NCBI RefSeq assembly: GCF_000687455.2
Contig: NZ_JGVW01000022.1
Span: forward strand, 48,745-112,744
Length of the DNA stretch: 64,000 nt
Direction: 5' to 3'
Source of the DNA: Burkholderia sp. lig30
GTDB taxonomy: Bacteria; Pseudomonadota; Gammaproteobacteria; Burkholderiales; Burkholderiaceae
This document shows positions 42,045 to 52,213 of the stretch, piece after piece; position 1 is the stretch's first letter; the number at the start of each line of letters is the position of its first letter. The notes beneath the pieces are model-generated. The model did no database searches. It had not been told where the DNA came from and saw nothing but the letters and a program-made list of their open reading frames with translations. A program made the translations under genes and the position numbers.

Positions 42045-42437
42045 ATGATCGGTAACTGGAATTACGGTACGGGCCGCCGCAAGAGCGCAGTCGCTCGTGT
42101 CTTCATCAAGGCGGGCAAGGGCGACATCATCGTCAACGGCAAGCCCATCTCGGACTACTTCTCGCGCGAAACGTCGCTGATGATCGTGCGTCAGCCGCTG
42201 GAACTCACGAACCACGCGCAGACGTTCGACATCAAGGTGAACGTGTCGGGCGGCGGCGAAACGGGTCAGGCCGGCGCAGTGCGCCACGGCATCACCCGCG
42301 CGCTGATCGACTACGACGCGGCGCTGAAGCCGACGCTGTCGAGCGCAGGCTTCGTCACGCGCGATGCCCGTGAAGTCGAGCGTAAGAAGGTCGGTCTGCG
42401 CAAGGCACGCCGCGCCAAGCAGTTCTCGAAGCGTTAA
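42045..42437 (+). CDS. rpsI: 30S ribosomal protein S9
   Basis: 130 residues. [33 protein letters not shown] at the N-terminus and the basic C-terminal tail [24 protein letters not shown], whose last residues reach the ribosomal P site. Second gene of the rplM operon, followed by a strong terminator. Confidence 0.99.
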   Translation: MIGNWNYGTGRRKSAVARVFIKAGKGDIIVNGKPISDYFSRETSLMIVRQPLELTNHAQTFDIKVNVSGGGETGQAGAVRHGITRALIDYDAALKPTLSSAGFVTRDAREVERKKVGLRKARRAKQFSKR

Positions 42438-42483
42438 TCGCTTCACGGTCGTGCGCCGCGTCCGCGTGGTGCCCACCGGAAAA

Positions 42484-42516
42484 AACCGCCAGCTTTCGCG
42501 CTGGCGGTTTTTTTTT
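42484..42516 (+). terminator. terminator after rpsI
   Basis: AACCGCCAGC (42484-42493), TTTCGC loop, GCTGGCGGTT (42500-42509), then T to 42516. A-tract upstream could extend the stem. Confidence 0.92.
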
Positions 42517-42631
42517 GCCCGGCCGGGCCCCCGTTTGATGCAATCGACAAAAACCTGTTGATTTCATGGACTTCGGCACGATCTTGAGATCGGCCCTACA
42601 ATAGCGGCTAATGGCTTATTGGAGAGTTCGC

Positions 42632-43000
42632 ATGAACGCTGTTACCGAAACCGCAGCAACGACCGAGATGCCGGCACCGTTCGTCTTCACCGACGCGGCA
42701 GCCGACAAGGTCAAGCAACTGATCGACGAAGAAGGCAACCCCGACCTGAAGCTGCGCGTGTTCGTGCAGGGCGGCGGCTGCTCGGGCTTCCAGTATGGCT
42801 TCACGTTCGACGAGGAAGTCAACGAGGACGACACCGTGATGAACAAGAACGGCGTCCAGCTGCTGATCGACTCGATGAGCTATCAGTACCTGATCGGCGC
42901 CGAGATCGACTACAAGGACGATCTGAATGGCGCGCAGTTCGTGATCAAGAACCCGAACGCCACGACCACCTGCGGGTGCGGTTCGTCGTTCTCGGTTTAA
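42632..43000 (+). CDS. erpA: iron-sulfur cluster insertion protein ErpA
   Basis: 122 residues from the ATG at 42632 with TTGGAGAG upstream. A-type carrier with the three ligand cysteines: Cys50 in [12 protein letters not shown], and Cys114 and Cys116 in [11 protein letters not shown]. It passes Fe-S clusters to apoproteins. The N-terminal ~15 residues ([15 protein letters not shown]) extend the core, as in other beta-proteobacterial ErpA. It has its own terminator. Confidence 0.95.
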   Translation: MNAVTETAATTEMPAPFVFTDAAADKVKQLIDEEGNPDLKLRVFVQGGGCSGFQYGFTFDEEVNEDDTVMNKNGVQLLIDSMSYQYLIGAEIDYKDDLNGAQFVIKNPNATTTCGCGSSFSV

Positions 43001-43036
43001 GCGGTCAGACCGGCCGCATTCGGCCGATCGAAGAGA

Positions 43037-43062
43037 AACGGGGCTTCTTGCCCCGTTTTTTT
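43037..43062 (+). terminator. terminator after erpA
   Basis: ACGGGGC (43038-43044), TTCTT loop, GCCCCGT (43050-43056), run of T to 43062. Confidence 0.88.
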
Positions 43063-43092
43063 ATGCCCGCGCGGCGCGTTGCGATGTGCGTT

Positions 43093-44244
43093 TCAGCGCG
43101 GGTAGAGCGCGCCGAGCACACGGCCGCCCGCCGCGCCGGTAACGGCCGACAGGTTGCCCGGCTCGCGCGCCGCGAAGCGGTACGCGAGCCACGCGAACGC
43201 CAGCGCCTCGACCTGGTGCGGCGGCACGCCGAGCGCGGCCGTGGTGGCCACCGGCGCGCGCACGCCGCGATCCCGCAGCGCGTTCGCGAGCGCATCGAGC
43301 AGCACCGGGTTGCGGGCGCCGCCGCCGCATGCGTACACCGCCGTGCAGTCCGGCGCATGCAGCGCGATTTCCCGGGCGATCGACACCGCGGTGAGCGCGG
43401 TCAGTGTCGCCTGCACGTCCTCCGGGGCCAGCTGCGCGAACGCAGCCAGCTTCGCGTCGAGCCATGCCGGGTTGAACAGGTCGCGCCCGGTGCTTTTCGG
43501 CGGCGGCGCGGCGAAGTACGACTCGTCGAGCAGCGTGTCGAGCAGCGGCGCATGGACGCTCCCGCGCGCCGCGAACCGGCCGCCGTCGTCATAGGCGGTG
43601 CCGAGGTGACGGCTCGCCCACGCGTCGATCAGCGCGTTCGCCGGCCCGCAGTCGAAGCCGCGCACGCCGTCGCCGCCGGTGCGGGGCAGGATCGTGATGT
43701 TGCTGATGCCGCCGAGATTGCAGACGACGCGCGTTTCGTCCGGCGCGCCGAACACGGTCGCGTGGAACGCCGGCACGAGCGGCGCGCCCTGGCCGCCCGC
43801 GGCGACGTCGCGGCTGCGGAAATCGGCGATCACGTCGATCTGCGTCAGTTCGGCGAGCAGCGCCGGGTTGTTGATCTGCCGCGTATAGCCGCGCTCGGGC
43901 TGATGGCGCACCGTTTGCCCGTGCACGCCGATCGCGCGCACCTGCTCGGGCGCGAGGCCCGCCGCGCGCTGCAGCTCGTGGCAGCATGCCGCATAGCGCG
44001 CCGCGAGCGCGTTGGCGGCGAGCGCCTCGCGCTCGATTTCGTCGCTGCCCGCGTGCTGCAGGCCGAACAGCGCGTCGCGCAGCGGCTGCGCGAACCCGAC
44101 GAACGCCTCGGCGAGCACGCGCGGCGCGTGGCCGGTCTCGAAGCGCACGGCGATGCCGTCGACGCCGTCCATGCTCGTGCCCGACATGAGTCCGAAATAG
44201 ACGCCGTCGGCGGAATGGCCCGAGGGCGGACGTTGATGCGGCAC
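43093..44244 (-). CDS. anmK: anhydro-N-acetylmuramic acid kinase
   Basis: 383 residues from a GTG at 44244 with GGGAG about 9 bases upstream; the open frame continues to 44694 as a shadow of tyrS. N-terminal phosphate loop [18 protein letters not shown], then [69 protein letters not shown] and [17 protein letters not shown]. It phosphorylates anhydro-MurNAc during cell-wall recycling. It is divergent from tyrS, as in many beta-proteobacteria. Confidence 0.95.
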   Translation of the reverse strand: MPHQRPPSGHSADGVYFGLMSGTSMDGVDGIAVRFETGHAPRVLAEAFVGFAQPLRDALFGLQHAGSDEIEREALAANALAARYAACCHELQRAAGLAPEQVRAIGVHGQTVRHQPERGYTRQINNPALLAELTQIDVIADFRSRDVAAGGQGAPLVPAFHATVFGAPDETRVVCNLGGISNITILPRTGGDGVRGFDCGPANALIDAWASRHLGTAYDDGGRFAARGSVHAPLLDTLLDESYFAAPPPKSTGRDLFNPAWLDAKLAAFAQLAPEDVQATLTALTAVSIAREIALHAPDCTAVYACGGGARNPVLLDALANALRDRGVRAPVATTAALGVPPHQVEALAFAWLAYRFAAREPGNLSAVTGAAGGRVLGALYPR

Positions 44245-44386
44245 GTGATGACTCCCTGAATCGTGCGGCGCGGGCCGATGCCGCGCGCGTTGCGTTCGAT
44301 TATCCGCGCAACCGTGCCCGCCGTTAAGCGGTGCCCTCGCAAGATATGGGAAAATGCCCGTTTTTGCGACATTCCTTCCTGCACCG

Positions 44387-45628
44387 ATGAGCACCGATTC
44401 CAGTTCCAAGCCCACCTTCCCGATCACCGACGAAGTCCGGCATGCGCTCGCCGTCACGAAGCGCGGCGTCGACGAACTGCTGGTCGAGGAAGAGTTTGCG
44501 CAGAAGCTCGCGCGCAGCGCGGCCACGGGCAAGCCGCTCCGCATCAAGCTCGGCCTCGATCCGACCGCGCCGGACATCCACATCGGCCACACCGTCGTGC
44601 TGAACAAGATGCGCCAGCTGCAGGACCTGGGCCACACGGTGATCTTCCTGATCGGCGACTTCACGTCGCTGATCGGCGATCCGTCCGGCCGCAACGCGAC
44701 GCGCCCGCCGCTGACCCGCGAGCAGATCGAATCGAACGCGAAGACCTACTTCGAGCAGGCGTCGCTCGTGCTCGACCGCGCGAAGACCGAGATCCGCTAC
44801 AACAGCGAATGGTCGATGCCGCTCGGCGCGGACGGGTTGATCAAGCTCGCGTCGCGCTACACGGTCGCGCGCATCCTCGAGCGCGAGGATTTCACGAAGC
44901 GCTTCCAGAGCGGCGTGCCGATCTCGATCCACGAATTCCTCTACCCGCTGATGCAGGGCTACGACTCGGTCGCGCTCAATTCCGACCTGGAGCTCGGCGG
45001 CACGGACCAGAAGTTCAACCTGCTCGTCGGCCGCGAACTGCAGAAGCAGTACGGCCAGGAGCAGCAGTGCATCCTGACGATGCCGCTGCTCGAAGGCCTC
45101 GACGGCGTCGAGAAGATGTCGAAGTCGAAGGGCAACTACGTCGGCATCAGCGAGAAGCCGAACGACATGTTCGGCAAGCTGATGAGCATCTCCGACACGC
45201 TGATGTGGCGTTACTTCGAACTGCTGTCGTTCCGCAGCATCGACGAGATCGCCGGTTTCATGCGCGAGGCCGAGGCCGGGCGCAATCCGCGCGACTTCAA
45301 GGTGCTGCTCGCGCAGGAGATCGTCGCGCGCTTCCATTCGCAGGCCGACGCCGAGCGCGCGCTCGAGGACTTCAACCATCGCGCGAAGGGCGGTGTGCCG
45401 GACGACATCCCGTCGGTGACGCTCGCCGGTGCGCCGCTCGCGATCGGCCAGCTGCTCAAGCAGGCGGGCCTCGCGCCGTCGACGAGCGAAGCGCTGCGCA
45501 ACATCGAGCAGGGCGGCGTGAAGATCGACGGCACGACGGTGTCGGACAAGGGCCTCAAGGTCGAGGCGGGCGAGTACGTGGTGCAGGTCGGCAAGCGCCG
45601 CTTCGCGCGCGTCTCGCTCACCGCATGA
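44387..45628 (+). CDS. tyrS: tyrosyl-tRNA synthetase
   Basis: 413 residues from the ATG at 44387 ([23 protein letters not shown]). It is the long TyrS form (TyrRZ-like), with HIGH at residues 65-68 ([16 protein letters not shown]), KMSKS near residue 243 ([14 protein letters not shown]), and a C-terminal S4 RNA-binding domain ([38 protein letters not shown]). Its stop overlaps the dtd start (ATGA). Confidence 0.96.
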   Translation: MSTDSSSKPTFPITDEVRHALAVTKRGVDELLVEEEFAQKLARSAATGKPLRIKLGLDPTAPDIHIGHTVVLNKMRQLQDLGHTVIFLIGDFTSLIGDPSGRNATRPPLTREQIESNAKTYFEQASLVLDRAKTEIRYNSEWSMPLGADGLIKLASRYTVARILEREDFTKRFQSGVPISIHEFLYPLMQGYDSVALNSDLELGGTDQKFNLLVGRELQKQYGQEQQCILTMPLLEGLDGVEKMSKSKGNYVGISEKPNDMFGKLMSISDTLMWRYFELLSFRSIDEIAGFMREAEAGRNPRDFKVLLAQEIVARFHSQADAERALEDFNHRAKGGVPDDIPSVTLAGAPLAIGQLLKQAGLAPSTSEALRNIEQGGVKIDGTTVSDKGLKVEAGEYVVQVGKRRFARVSLTA

Positions 45629-46083
45629 TCGCGCTGATCCAGCGCGTGCGGCGCGCCGACGTGCGCGTCGGCGAGCGCGTCACGGGCGAGATCGGCGCGG
45701 GGCTGCTCGCGCTGGTCTGCGCCGAGCGCGGCGACACCGAGGCGGCGGCCGACAAGCTGCTCGCGAAGCTGCTCGGCTACCGCGTGTTCAGCGACGCGGC
45801 CGGCAAGATGAACCTGCCGGTCTCGAATCTCGACGGCGCCGGGCGCGCGGGCGGGCTCCTGCTCGTGTCGCAGTTCACGCTGGCTGCCGACACCAACAGT
45901 GGCCTGCGCCCGAGCTTCACGCCCGCGGCGCCGCCCGACGAGGGCGAGCGCCTGTTCGGCTATTTCGTCGACGCGGCGCGCGCGCGTCATCCGATCGTCG
46001 AGACGGGCGAATTCGGCGCCGACATGCAGGTGTCGCTCGTCAACGACGGTCCCGTGACGTTCTGGCTGCAAGTGCGGCCCTGA
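45625..46083 (+). CDS. dtd: D-aminoacyl-tRNA deacylase
   Basis: 152 residues. [37 protein letters not shown] at the N-terminus, [23 protein letters not shown] (catalytic core) and the Gly-Pro motif near the C-terminus in [14 protein letters not shown]. It removes D-amino acids from tRNA, a quality-control step that fits its translational coupling to tyrS. Confidence 0.96.
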   Translation: MIALIQRVRRADVRVGERVTGEIGAGLLALVCAERGDTEAAADKLLAKLLGYRVFSDAAGKMNLPVSNLDGAGRAGGLLLVSQFTLAADTNSGLRPSFTPAAPPDEGERLFGYFVDAARARHPIVETGEFGADMQVSLVNDGPVTFWLQVRP

Positions 46084-46108
46084 TCTTTTCCCGGAGCACG
46101 CCGCCACG

Positions 46109-46771
46109 ATGGCCACGACGCAGATCCTCTTCATCCGCCACGGCGAGACGCCGTGGAACCGCATCAAGCGTATCCAGGGGCACATCGACATTCCGCTCGC
46201 GGACACCGGGCTTGAGCAGGCGCAGCGGCTTGCCGAACGCGTCGCGCGCGAGGTGCGCGACGGCGCGCGGCTCGACGCGATCTACTCGAGCGACCTGCTG
46301 CGCGCGCGGCAGACCGCGCAGCCCGTCGCCGACGCGCTGGGCCTGCCGCTCGCGCTGCGCGAAGGCCTGCGTGAGCGCGCGTACGGCGTGTTCCAGGGGC
46401 ACGACAGCGCGGAGGTCGAGGCGCGGTTTCCGGATGCGTACGCCGCGTGGCAGACGCGCGACCCCGGCTTCGAACCGGAGGGCGGCGAGTCGCAGCGCGC
46501 GTTCTACCACCGGGTGCTGCATGCGATCGAGCCGATCGTCGCCGCGCATCCGGGTGGCCGGATCGCCTGTGTCGCGCACGGTGGCGTGCTCGATTGCGTG
46601 TACCGCTTCGCGAACGGTCTCGCGCTCGACGCGCCGCGCAATTACGCGCTGCTCAACACCAGCATCAATACGGTCGATTTCGACGCGGGCCGCGCGTCGA
46701 TCGTGCGCTGGGCCGATATCGACCACCTGAGCGAAGCCAGCGACGACGACGGCTACGCGAAAGTGTTGTAA
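46109..46771 (+). CDS. histidine phosphatase family protein (phosphoglycerate mutase-like)
   Basis: 220 residues. Catalytic RHGETPWNRIKRIQGHIDIPL at the N-terminus (His in FIRHGET), YSSDLLRARQTAQPVADALGL, LRERAYGVFQGHDSAEVEARFPDAY, and the second His in IACVAHGGVLDCVYRFANG. GpmB/CobC-like branch; the substrate is unknown and phosphoglycerate mutase activity is not assured. It is third in the tyrS-dtd series (25-base gap). Confidence 0.87.
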   Translation: MATTQILFIRHGETPWNRIKRIQGHIDIPLADTGLEQAQRLAERVAREVRDGARLDAIYSSDLLRARQTAQPVADALGLPLALREGLRERAYGVFQGHDSAEVEARFPDAYAAWQTRDPGFEPEGGESQRAFYHRVLHAIEPIVAAHPGGRIACVAHGGVLDCVYRFANGLALDAPRNYALLNTSINTVDFDAGRASIVRWADIDHLSEASDDDGYAKVL

Positions 46772-46796
46772 GAGCCGGCGCGTGCGTGACGCGGGT

Positions 46797-47750
46797 TCAG
46801 GTCGGCGTGTGCGCGGGCGGCGGCGGCGTGCCGGTGGCGCGGCGGCGCGCGCGTTTTGACACGCCGTTGACGAGCGCCCAGCGCAGCACGGGCGCGACGA
46901 GCTTCACGCCGGGCCGCGCCAGCGCGCGGCGCACCGGCGCGAGGGTCGACAGTCCGAGCATCTGCTGCGCCCACGGCGGCAGCAGATCGATGCCCGCATT
47001 GAATACCAGCGTCGCCGCGGGACGCATCGCCGGCTTCGGCACCGGCGCGTTCAGCAGCACGCGGATCACCTCCCGCGTGCGCTCGCTCGCGACCAGCTCG
47101 CCGCGCATCGCGTCGAGATAGGCGGCGATCCCGGCCCGCGACGCCGGTACGTCGGTCGCGCCGAGCAGCTTCGCGATCCGTGACGTTTCCGCGTAGTACT
47201 GATCCTGCAGCGCGCCCGGCAGCAGCGGGTTCACGTAGCGAAGATGCGCGGCGAGGAAGCTCGACACTTCGGCGACGTGCACCCAGGTCAGGAGCGCCGG
47301 GTCGCTTGCGCGATACGGCCGCCCGTCTGGCAACGTGCCGCTCACCCCTTCGTGAATCGTCTTCACGCGCTCGATCAGGCGCAGCGCGTCCGCGCGGCTG
47401 CCGAACGTCGTGCCCGAGATGAACGTCGCGGTGCGCCGCAGCCGCCCGAGGATGTCGGTGCGGAACGTCGAGTGATCCCATACCCCCGCGAGCGCAAGCG
47501 GATGCAGCGCCTGCAGCAGCAGCGCGGACACGCCGCCCACCATCATCGACGTGAAGTCCGCATGGACGCGCCAGCAGACTGCGTCGGGGCCGAACAGGCC
47601 GGGATCGCCGGGCGGCGACGAATAGTCGAGCGACGGGCCGCTGCCCGTCGTCAGGTGCGTGACGCCTGTCGCGAGCCGCTTGCGGATCTGCTCGATCCAG
47701 CGCGGGGCCGGGGCGGCCTGGGCGGGAGGCGGACTCGGCGGCATCGTCAT
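46797..47750 (-). CDS. oxygenase MpaB family (DUF2236) protein
   Basis: 317 residues. DUF2236 features: LFGPDAVCWRVHADFTSMMVGGVSALLLQALHPLALAGVWDHSTFRTDILGRLRRTATFISGTTFGSRADALRLIERVKTIHEGVSGTLPDGRPYRASDPALLTWVHVAEVSSFLAAHLRYVNPLL. Members are proposed haem-dependent oxygenases related to latex-clearing protein and MpaB; conserved Arg/His residues here fit. Pro-rich N- and C-terminal tails. It is convergent with the phosphatase gene and 22 bases or so ahead of the ruvB end, on the same strand as ruvBAC. Substrate unknown. Confidence 0.83.
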   Translation of the reverse strand: MTMPPSPPPAQAAPAPRWIEQIRKRLATGVTHLTTGSGPSLDYSSPPGDPGLFGPDAVCWRVHADFTSMMVGGVSALLLQALHPLALAGVWDHSTFRTDILGRLRRTATFISGTTFGSRADALRLIERVKTIHEGVSGTLPDGRPYRASDPALLTWVHVAEVSSFLAAHLRYVNPLLPGALQDQYYAETSRIAKLLGATDVPASRAGIAAYLDAMRGELVASERTREVIRVLLNAPVPKPAMRPAATLVFNAGIDLLPPWAQQMLGLSTLAPVRRALARPGVKLVAPVLRWALVNGVSKRARRRATGTPPPPAHTPT

Positions 47751-47771
47751 GGTGTGTTCGGTGTCGGGCGG

Positions 47772-48836
47772 CTAGCGTCCGGCAGCGTCCGGCGTGCCGC
47801 GCACAGGGCCGGCCGCATCGGGCGCGGAGAGGCCGAAATGCCGGTAGGTGAGCAGCGTGGCCACGCGGCCGCGCGGCGTGCGCTGCAGGAAGCCCTGCTG
47901 GATCAGATACGGCTCCAGCACGTCCTCGATCGTGTCGCGCTCCTCGCCGATCGCCGCGGCGAGATTGTCGATGCCGACCGGCCCGCCGTCGAACTTGTAC
48001 AGGATCGCTTCGAGCAGCTTGCGGTCCATCAGGTCGAAGCCGACCGGATCGACGTCGAGCATCGCGAGCGCCTTGTCGGCGACTTCGGCGGTGATGTTGC
48101 CGTCCGCCTTCACTTCCGCGTAATCGCGCACGCGGCGCAGCAGCCGGTTCGCGATACGCGGCGTGCCGCGCGAGCGCTTCGCGATTTCCAGCGCGCCCAT
48201 CGGGTCGATCTGCGCGTCGAGCAGCGACGCGGAGCGGCGCACGATGCGCGACAGCTGGTCGGCGTCGTAGAACTCGAGCCGCGCGACGATCCCGAAACGG
48301 TCGCGCAGCGGGTTGGTCAGCATCCCGGCGCGGGTGGTCGCGCCGACGAGCGTAAACGGCTGCAGGTCGAGCTTCACGCTGCGCGCGGCCGGGCCTTCGC
48401 CGATCATGATGTCGATCTGGTAATCCTCGAGCGCCGGATACAGGATTTCCTCGACGACCGGCGAAAGCCGGTGGATCTCGTCGATGAACAGCACGTCGTT
48501 CGCCTCGAGGTTCGTCAGCAGCGCGGCGAGGTCGCCCGCGCGCTCGAGCACCGGGCCGGAGGTCTGGCGCAGGTTGACGCCCATCTCGCGCGCGATGATG
48601 TGCGCGAGCGTGGTCTTGCCGAGGCCGGGCGGGCCGAACAGCAGCACGTGGTCGAGCGCTTCGGCGCGGCGCTTCGCCGCTTCGATGAAGATCTCGAGCT
48701 GGCCGCGTACCTTCTCCTGGCCGACGTATTCGTCGAGCTGGCGCGGCCGCAGCGCGCGTTCGAATGCCTCCTCGTGCGAAGAGGCGGGCGTGGCGGTGAT
48801 GATCCGCTCGCTGGCGAGTTTGTCGGTTTCGATCAT
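47772..48836 (-). CDS. ruvB: Holliday junction branch migration helicase RuvB
   Basis: 354 residues from the ATG at 48836 ([14 protein letters not shown]). AAA+ ATPase: [29 protein letters not shown], Walker [23 protein letters not shown], Walker [12 protein letters not shown], sensor [21 protein letters not shown]-terminal winged helix ending [13 protein letters not shown]. It drives branch migration with RuvA. Gene order on this strand is ruvC, ruvA, ruvB. Confidence 0.97.
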   Translation of the reverse strand: MIETDKLASERIITATPASSHEEAFERALRPRQLDEYVGQEKVRGQLEIFIEAAKRRAEALDHVLLFGPPGLGKTTLAHIIAREMGVNLRQTSGPVLERAGDLAALLTNLEANDVLFIDEIHRLSPVVEEILYPALEDYQIDIMIGEGPAARSVKLDLQPFTLVGATTRAGMLTNPLRDRFGIVARLEFYDADQLSRIVRRSASLLDAQIDPMGALEIAKRSRGTPRIANRLLRRVRDYAEVKADGNITAEVADKALAMLDVDPVGFDLMDRKLLEAILYKFDGGPVGIDNLAAAIGEERDTIEDVLEPYLIQQGFLQRTPRGRVATLLTYRHFGLSAPDAAGPVRGTPDAAGR

Positions 48837-48935
48837 GCGGCCATTGTACCGCGCGCCGCTACCCGGCAAAGCTGTCCGAATGGCCGGCTGGCGCGCCGCG
48901 CGGGGCGGCGCGACACTGCCGGCAACAGGTGTGCG

Positions 48936-49517
48936 TTACGCCTTCGACAGCGCCTTGAGCGCGAGCTTGATCCCGTCCGAGACGCCCGTGCCGGCCGGCA
49001 CGTTCTTGATCGCGGCGAGCCCTTCCTTTTCGGAGTAGCCGAGCGCGAGGAGTGCGTTGAGGATGTCGGTCGCGTGATCCGACGGCGACGCGGCGCCGGC
49101 GAGCGCGCCGAGATCGGCGCCGAGCTTGCCCTTCAGCTCGAGCAGCAGGCGCTCGGCGGTCTTCTTGCCGATGCCGGGCAGCCGGGTCAGGCGTGCGGCG
49201 TCCTGCATCGTCACGGCCTGCGCGAGCTCCTGCACGCTCATGCCGGACAGCACCGCGAGCGCCATGCGCGCGCCGATGCCGCTGATCTTGAGCAGCTCGC
49301 GGAAGGTCGCGCGCTCCTGCTGGGTCAGGAAGCCGTACAGCAGGTGGGCGTCCTCGCGGACGATCAGCTGCGTGAGCAGCACGACCCGCTCGCCCGCCTG
49401 CGGCAGGTTGTAGAACGTGCTCATCGGCACGTCGATCTCGTAGCCGACGCCGTTGCAGTCGACGAGCAGGTGGGGCGGATTCTTTTCGAGCAGGATGCCG
49501 GCGATGCGACCGATCAT
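48936..49517 (-). CDS. ruvA: Holliday junction DNA-binding protein RuvA
   Basis: 193 residues from the ATG at 49517 ([39 protein letters not shown]). OB-fold, then two helix-hairpin-helix motifs ([18 protein letters not shown] and [23 protein letters not shown]), then the RuvB-contact domain ([23 protein letters not shown]). It binds the four-way junction and recruits RuvB. Confidence 0.97.
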   Translation of the reverse strand: MIGRIAGILLEKNPPHLLVDCNGVGYEIDVPMSTFYNLPQAGERVVLLTQLIVREDAHLLYGFLTQQERATFRELLKISGIGARMALAVLSGMSVQELAQAVTMQDAARLTRLPGIGKKTAERLLLELKGKLGADLGALAGAASPSDHATDILNALLALGYSEKEGLAAIKNVPAGTGVSDGIKLALKALSKA

Positions 49518-49699
49518 GGGGCGAGAGTAGCGATGACGAAAGCGCGAGTGTAGCGCACGCGCGGCGCAACGCGGGCGGGCGCGTCGCGCGGCACCGCCTT
49601 CCGGGCTGCCCGTCGAATCGTTCGGCACGCCGCGTCGTGCGCGCGATCGCGGCGATCGCGCGGCTTGCGACGGGCGCAGGCTGTGGCGGCCGTGCGGCG

Positions 49700-50242
49700 T
49701 CAGCCGATGAGCCGCCCGCGCCGCACGCGCAGCCCTTTCTTCGCGAGCGCCGGCGCGAGGCCGCCGAGCGTGCTGAGCGTGTTGCCGCCGTGCGCGTGGC
49801 AGATCGCCATGCCGAGCGCGTCGGCAGCGTCGCTGCCGGGCTGGCCGGACAGGTTGAGCAGCCGCGTGACCATCTCCTGCATCTGCGCCTTGGTCGCGCG
49901 GCCGTAGCCGACCACGGCCTGCTTGAGCTGCAGCGCGGTGTATTCGGCGACCGGCAGGCCGCCCGACACGAGGCCGCAGATCGCGGCGCCGCGCGCCTGG
50001 CCGAGCAGCAGCGTCGATTGCGGGTTGACGTTGACGAACACCTTTTCGATCGCGGACTGATCGGGCGCGTGTTCGCGGACGAGCGTCGAGACGCCCTCGA
50101 AGATCGTGCCGAGCCGGGTGGCCAGATCGGCCGTCGGCGTGCGGATGACGCCGCTCGTGACGTACGCGAGCCGGTGGCCGCTGACGTCGATGACGCCAAA
50201 GCCGGTGACGCGCAGGCCGGGGTCGATGCCGAGAATTCGCAT
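49700..50242 (-). CDS. ruvC: Holliday junction resolvase RuvC
   Basis: 180 residues. [20 protein letters not shown] with the first catalytic Asp, [29 protein letters not shown] with catalytic Glu, [22 protein letters not shown], and [14 protein letters not shown] with the C-terminal catalytic Asp pair. It cuts Holliday junctions with RuvAB. A 182-base gap to ruvA (49518-49699) holds GC-rich sequence without a recognisable gene. Confidence 0.97.
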   Translation of the reverse strand: MRILGIDPGLRVTGFGVIDVSGHRLAYVTSGVIRTPTADLATRLGTIFEGVSTLVREHAPDQSAIEKVFVNVNPQSTLLLGQARGAAICGLVSGGLPVAEYTALQLKQAVVGYGRATKAQMQEMVTRLLNLSGQPGSDAADALGMAICHAHGGNTLSTLGGLAPALAKKGLRVRRGRLIG

Positions 50243-50306
50243 GGAAGGACGGAGTTGCGTGATGCAGCGATGCTACAACGAATGGCTTGCGCCGCCGCCG
50301 CACAAT

Positions 50307-50336
50307 AAAAAACCCGGCGGGTGCGACGCCGCCGGG
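50307..50336 (-). terminator. terminator after purH, minus strand
   Basis: On the minus strand CCCGGCGG (50336-50329) pairs with CCGCCGGG (50320-50313), followed by six U (50312-50307). Confidence 0.85.
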
Positions 50337-50369
50337 CCGTGGTGCATCGGCAACGGGTGCCGTGCGCGA

Positions 50370-51935
50370 TCAGTGACGGAAGTGGCGCACGCCCGTCAGG
50401 ATCATCGCGATGTTGTGCTCGTCGGCGGCGGCGATGACTTCATCGTCGCGCACCGAGCCGCCCGGCTGGATCACGCAGGTCGCGCCTGCCGCCACGACGA
50501 CGTCGAGGCCGTCGCGGAACGGGAAGAACGCGTCCGACGCGACCGCCGAGCCGGCGAGCGTGAGGCCGGCGTTCTGCGCCTTGATGCTCGCGATGCGCGC
50601 GGAATCGACGCGGCTCATCTGGCCGGCGCCGACGCCGAGCGTCATGCCGTTGCCGCAGAACACGATCGCGTTCGACTTCACGAACTTCGCGACGCGCCAT
50701 GCGAACAGCAGGTCGTCCATTTCCTTCGGCGTCGGGTGGCGCTTCGTGACGACACGCAGTTCGTGCGGCTGCACGTTCTTCGCATCGAGCGACTGCACCA
50801 GCAGGCCGCCGCCGACGCGCTTCAGGTCGAACGCGTTATGGCCGTCGCCGAGCGCGATCTCCAGCAGGCGCACGTTCTGCTTCGCGGCGAACACCTGCTT
50901 CGCGGCGTCACTGAACGACGGCGCGATCAGCACTTCGACGAACTGCTTCGCGACAGCCTGCGCGGCCGCTTCGTCGACTTCGCGGTTGAACGCGATGATG
51001 CCGCCGAACGCCGAGGTCGGGTCGGTCTGGAACGCCTTCGCGTACGCGTCGCCCGAATCCTTGCCCACCGCGACGCCGCACGGGTTCGCGTGCTTGATGA
51101 TCACGCACGCCGGCGCGTCGAACGTCTTCACGCATTCCCACGCCGCGTCGGAGTCGGCGATGTTGTTGTACGACAGTTCCTTGCCCTGCAGCTGGCGGTA
51201 GTTCGCGAGCGCGCCGGCCGGCGTCGCGATGTCGCGGTAGAACGCCGCGCTCTGGTGCGGGTTCTCGCCGTAGCGCAGGTCCTGCACCTTGTCGAACGCC
51301 ATGTTCAGCGTGGCCGGGTAGGCGTTGCGCGATGCGTGCTGCAGCGCGTCGGTCAGGCTCGTCAGGTAGTTCGTGATCGCGCCGTCGTATTGCGCGGTGT
51401 GCGCGAACACCTTGGTCGCGAGGCGGAAGTTGGTCGTGTAGCCGACCGTGTTGCCGTTCGCCTTCATTTCATCGAGCACGACCGCGTAGTCGGCCGGATC
51501 GACGATCACGGTCACGTCGCGGTGGTTCTTCGCGGCCGAGCGCAGCATCGTCGGGCCGCCGATGTCGATGTTCTCGATCGCGTCGGCGAGCGTGCAGTCG
51601 TCCTTCGCGATCGTCGCGACGAACGGGTACAGGTTCACGACGAGCAGGTCGATCGTCGGGATGTCGTGTGCTTCGAGCGCCTGCATGTGCTCCGGCAGGT
51701 CGCGGCGCGCGAGGATGCCGCCGTGCACCTTCGGGTGCAGCGTCTTCACGCGCCCATCGAGCATTTCCGGAAAGCCGGTGTAATCGGCCACTTCGGTCAC
51801 GGGCAGGCCCGCGTCGGCGAGCAGTTTCGCGGTGCCGCCCGTCGACAGCAGCTTGACGCCGAGGTCGGACAGGGACTTCGCGAAGTCGACGATGCCGGTT
51901 TTGTCGGAAACGGAAATGAGCGCTTGCTTGATCAT
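50370..51935 (-). CDS. purH: bifunctional AICAR formyltransferase/IMP cyclohydrolase
   Basis: 521 residues. N-terminal cyclohydrolase domain ([86 protein letters not shown]). C-terminal formyltransferase domain ([51 protein letters not shown] with the catalytic Lys-His, and [44 protein letters not shown]). It catalyses the last two steps to IMP. It lies 44 bases after fis. Confidence 0.98.
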   Translation of the reverse strand: MIKQALISVSDKTGIVDFAKSLSDLGVKLLSTGGTAKLLADAGLPVTEVADYTGFPEMLDGRVKTLHPKVHGGILARRDLPEHMQALEAHDIPTIDLLVVNLYPFVATIAKDDCTLADAIENIDIGGPTMLRSAAKNHRDVTVIVDPADYAVVLDEMKANGNTVGYTTNFRLATKVFAHTAQYDGAITNYLTSLTDALQHASRNAYPATLNMAFDKVQDLRYGENPHQSAAFYRDIATPAGALANYRQLQGKELSYNNIADSDAAWECVKTFDAPACVIIKHANPCGVAVGKDSGDAYAKAFQTDPTSAFGGIIAFNREVDEAAAQAVAKQFVEVLIAPSFSDAAKQVFAAKQNVRLLEIALGDGHNAFDLKRVGGGLLVQSLDAKNVQPHELRVVTKRHPTPKEMDDLLFAWRVAKFVKSNAIVFCGNGMTLGVGAGQMSRVDSARIASIKAQNAGLTLAGSAVASDAFFPFRDGLDVVVAAGATCVIQPGGSVRDDEVIAAADEHNIAMILTGVRHFRH

Positions 51936-51979
51936 GATGGAACCACCAATAGCCAGGGAAACGGGGACGGGGCGGCCGG

Positions 51980-52213
51980 TTACAGCAGGCCGTGCTGCTG
52001 CAGCTTCTTGCGCAGCGTGTTGCGGTTGATGCCGAGGTACTCCGCGGCGAGCGACTGGTTGCCGCCCGCCTGTTCGAGCACCACTTCGAGCATCGGTTTT
52101 TCGACGCAGGACATCACCATTTCATAGACGTCGTGCGGATTGGAGCCGTCCAGATCCCGGAAATATACGTCCAGGCTCTCGCGGACACATTGTTCGATGT
52201 TGTGCTTGCTCAT
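51980..52213 (-). CDS. fis: DNA-binding protein Fis
   Basis: 77 residues, the short beta-proteobacterial form (E. coli Fis is 98). The C-terminal helix-turn-helix reads [36 protein letters not shown]. The N-terminal activation loop of enteric Fis is largely missing. The ATG overlaps the dusB stop (ATGA), the classical dusB-fis operon arrangement. It bends DNA and helps at strong promoters and recombination sites. Confidence 0.96.
   Translation of the reverse strand: MSKHNIEQCVRESLDVYFRDLDGSNPHDVYEMVMSCVEKPMLEVVLEQAGGNQSLAAEYLGINRNTLRKKLQQHGLL

Noticed and set aside
42619..44259. A 546-codon + strand frame across erpA and anmK
   Set aside because: Shadow of erpA and antisense of anmK; no recognisable domain.
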